DNA of 64,000 nucleotides from Thermocrispum municipale DSM 44069 (lineage in GTDB: Bacteria > Actinomycetota > Actinomycetes > Mycobacteriales > Pseudonocardiaceae). This document shows, in pieces, positions 63,569 through 64,000 of this stretch (position 1 is the stretch's first letter; each line of letters starts with the position of its first letter). A program made the position numbers and the translations under genes. Location: positions 124,001 through 188,000 of the forward strand of contig NZ_ATYT01000005.1 of assembly GCF_000427825.1 (NCBI RefSeq). Direction: 5' to 3'. The notes beneath the pieces are model-generated. The model saw only the letters and a list, made by a program, of their open reading frames with translations, had not been told where the DNA came from and did no database searches.

Positions 63569-64000
63569 GTGACCGCGCCACAGCCACCGCAGCCGTTCGG
63601 GCGCGATCCGCGGCCTGCGCCGCCGCACGATTCGGCCGCCGGGGGCGCGGCGGCGTCACCGCAGTCGTATTCGGATCCGACGGACCGGCACGACACGGTG
63701 CCGGGCGCGCCAACACATTCGACGACCGGCACACCGCACCACAGCTACGACGCCGCGGCTCAGCCGAGCGCCTACGCCCCAGCGACCGGGGAGCAGCAAG
63801 CACCCGGTCAACCGGGTGGCTGGAGTCCCACAGCCCCCGAGTTCTCCAATGCTCCAGTGGCGCCGCAGCCCGCTCCGGTCGCCGCCACGAACAAGGAACG
63901 GCCCACTGATCAGCACTTCGCCCTGGCGGCGTCGGCATCCGCCCTGTTCGTAGGGGTACTGCAGATCGCCCTCAACGTGTCGGCCGTCGGCACCGTCTTC
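63569..64000 (+). CDS. Pro/Ala-rich membrane protein, 5' part (runs off the window)
   Basis: From GTG 63569 (AAGGG 11 nt upstream) a frame stays open for all 144 codons to the window edge. It begins VTAPQPPQPFGRDPRP, continues as a Pro/Ala/His/Gln-rich disordered region of about 112 residues, and enters a hydrophobic helix (HFALAASASALFVGVLQIAL) at the edge. Composition and layout resemble the preceding gene, so the two may work together. Function unknown. Confidence 0.78.
   Translation, partial: MTAPQPPQPFGRDPRPAPPHDSAAGGAAASPQSYSDPTDRHDTVPGAPTHSTTGTPHHSYDAAAQPSAYAPATGEQQAPGQPGGWSPTAPEFSNAPVAPQPAPVAATNKERPTDQHFALAASASALFVGVLQIALNVSAVGTVF

Overview
This is chromosomal DNA of a high-GC actinobacterium, most probably of the order Pseudonocardiales. 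The base composition, GTG starts, DivIVA-like protein, Ku protein and many TANNNT -10 boxes placed 6-8 nt before a start codon (leaderless mRNAs) all fit. The left third keeps the conserved actinobacterial order prs-glmU-(TetR)-mfd-mazG-lpqU-eno-divIC-DUF501-ppx known from Mycobacterium tuberculosis, with accessory genes inserted between glmU and mfd. The genus cannot be fixed from sequence reading alone.

Layout. 1-3531: prs (start only), glmU, a TPR-GGDEF diguanylate cyclase and tRNA-Gln(UUG), all on the minus strand. 3708-9923: acyl desaturase with its own TetR regulator and a palindromic operator, a second TetR divergent from an MFS exporter, and two tandem PQQ-type sugar dehydrogenase lipoproteins. 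10000-20239: mfd, a SurA-like lipoprotein, mazG, an LpqU-like transglycosylase relative lacking its catalytic Glu, eno, divIC, DUF501 and ppx. 20387-29050: secreted subtilase, MFS, S10 carboxypeptidase, family-5 uracil-DNA glycosylase, NDH-2 and a Baeyer-Villiger-type monooxygenase.

29353-38995 is the most interesting part. It starts with a tRNA that has a UAA (Leu) anticodon but a short class I variable loop. Next comes an apparently complete catabolic cluster: aldehyde dehydrogenase, flavin reductase and amine oxidase on the minus strand; RibBA, a luciferase-like FMN monooxygenase, a 2-keto-4-pentenoate hydratase-family enzyme, an MFS transporter and an IclR regulator on the plus strand. 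A near-identical GTTCA-N4/5-TGAAC palindrome lies in the promoters of the divergent pair, the transporter and the IclR gene, so the cluster looks like a single regulon. The enzyme set suggests oxygenolytic breakdown of a nitrogen-containing (possibly heterocyclic) compound, with riboflavin synthesis built in to supply FMN/FAD.

39082-46619: cold-shock protein, Ku, a broken alpha/beta hydrolase, a second luciferase-like oxidoreductase, GNAT, pirin, and a CMD/SDR/FAD-oxidoreductase group. 46609-51200: a small soluble histidine kinase and a receiver-only response regulator, converging on a large HAMP-repeat hybrid kinase. 51397-64000: amidase, DivIVA-like coiled-coil protein, two-domain fatty acyl-CoA reductase-like SDR, Bax-inhibitor-1 family protein, thiolase, secreted 5'-nucleotidase, cystathionine beta-synthase, a Gln/Gly-rich four-helix membrane protein and the start of another membrane protein. 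Five intergenic regions contain degenerate GC-rich tandem repeats, each with a different period. There is no sign of a prophage, insertion sequence or CRISPR array.
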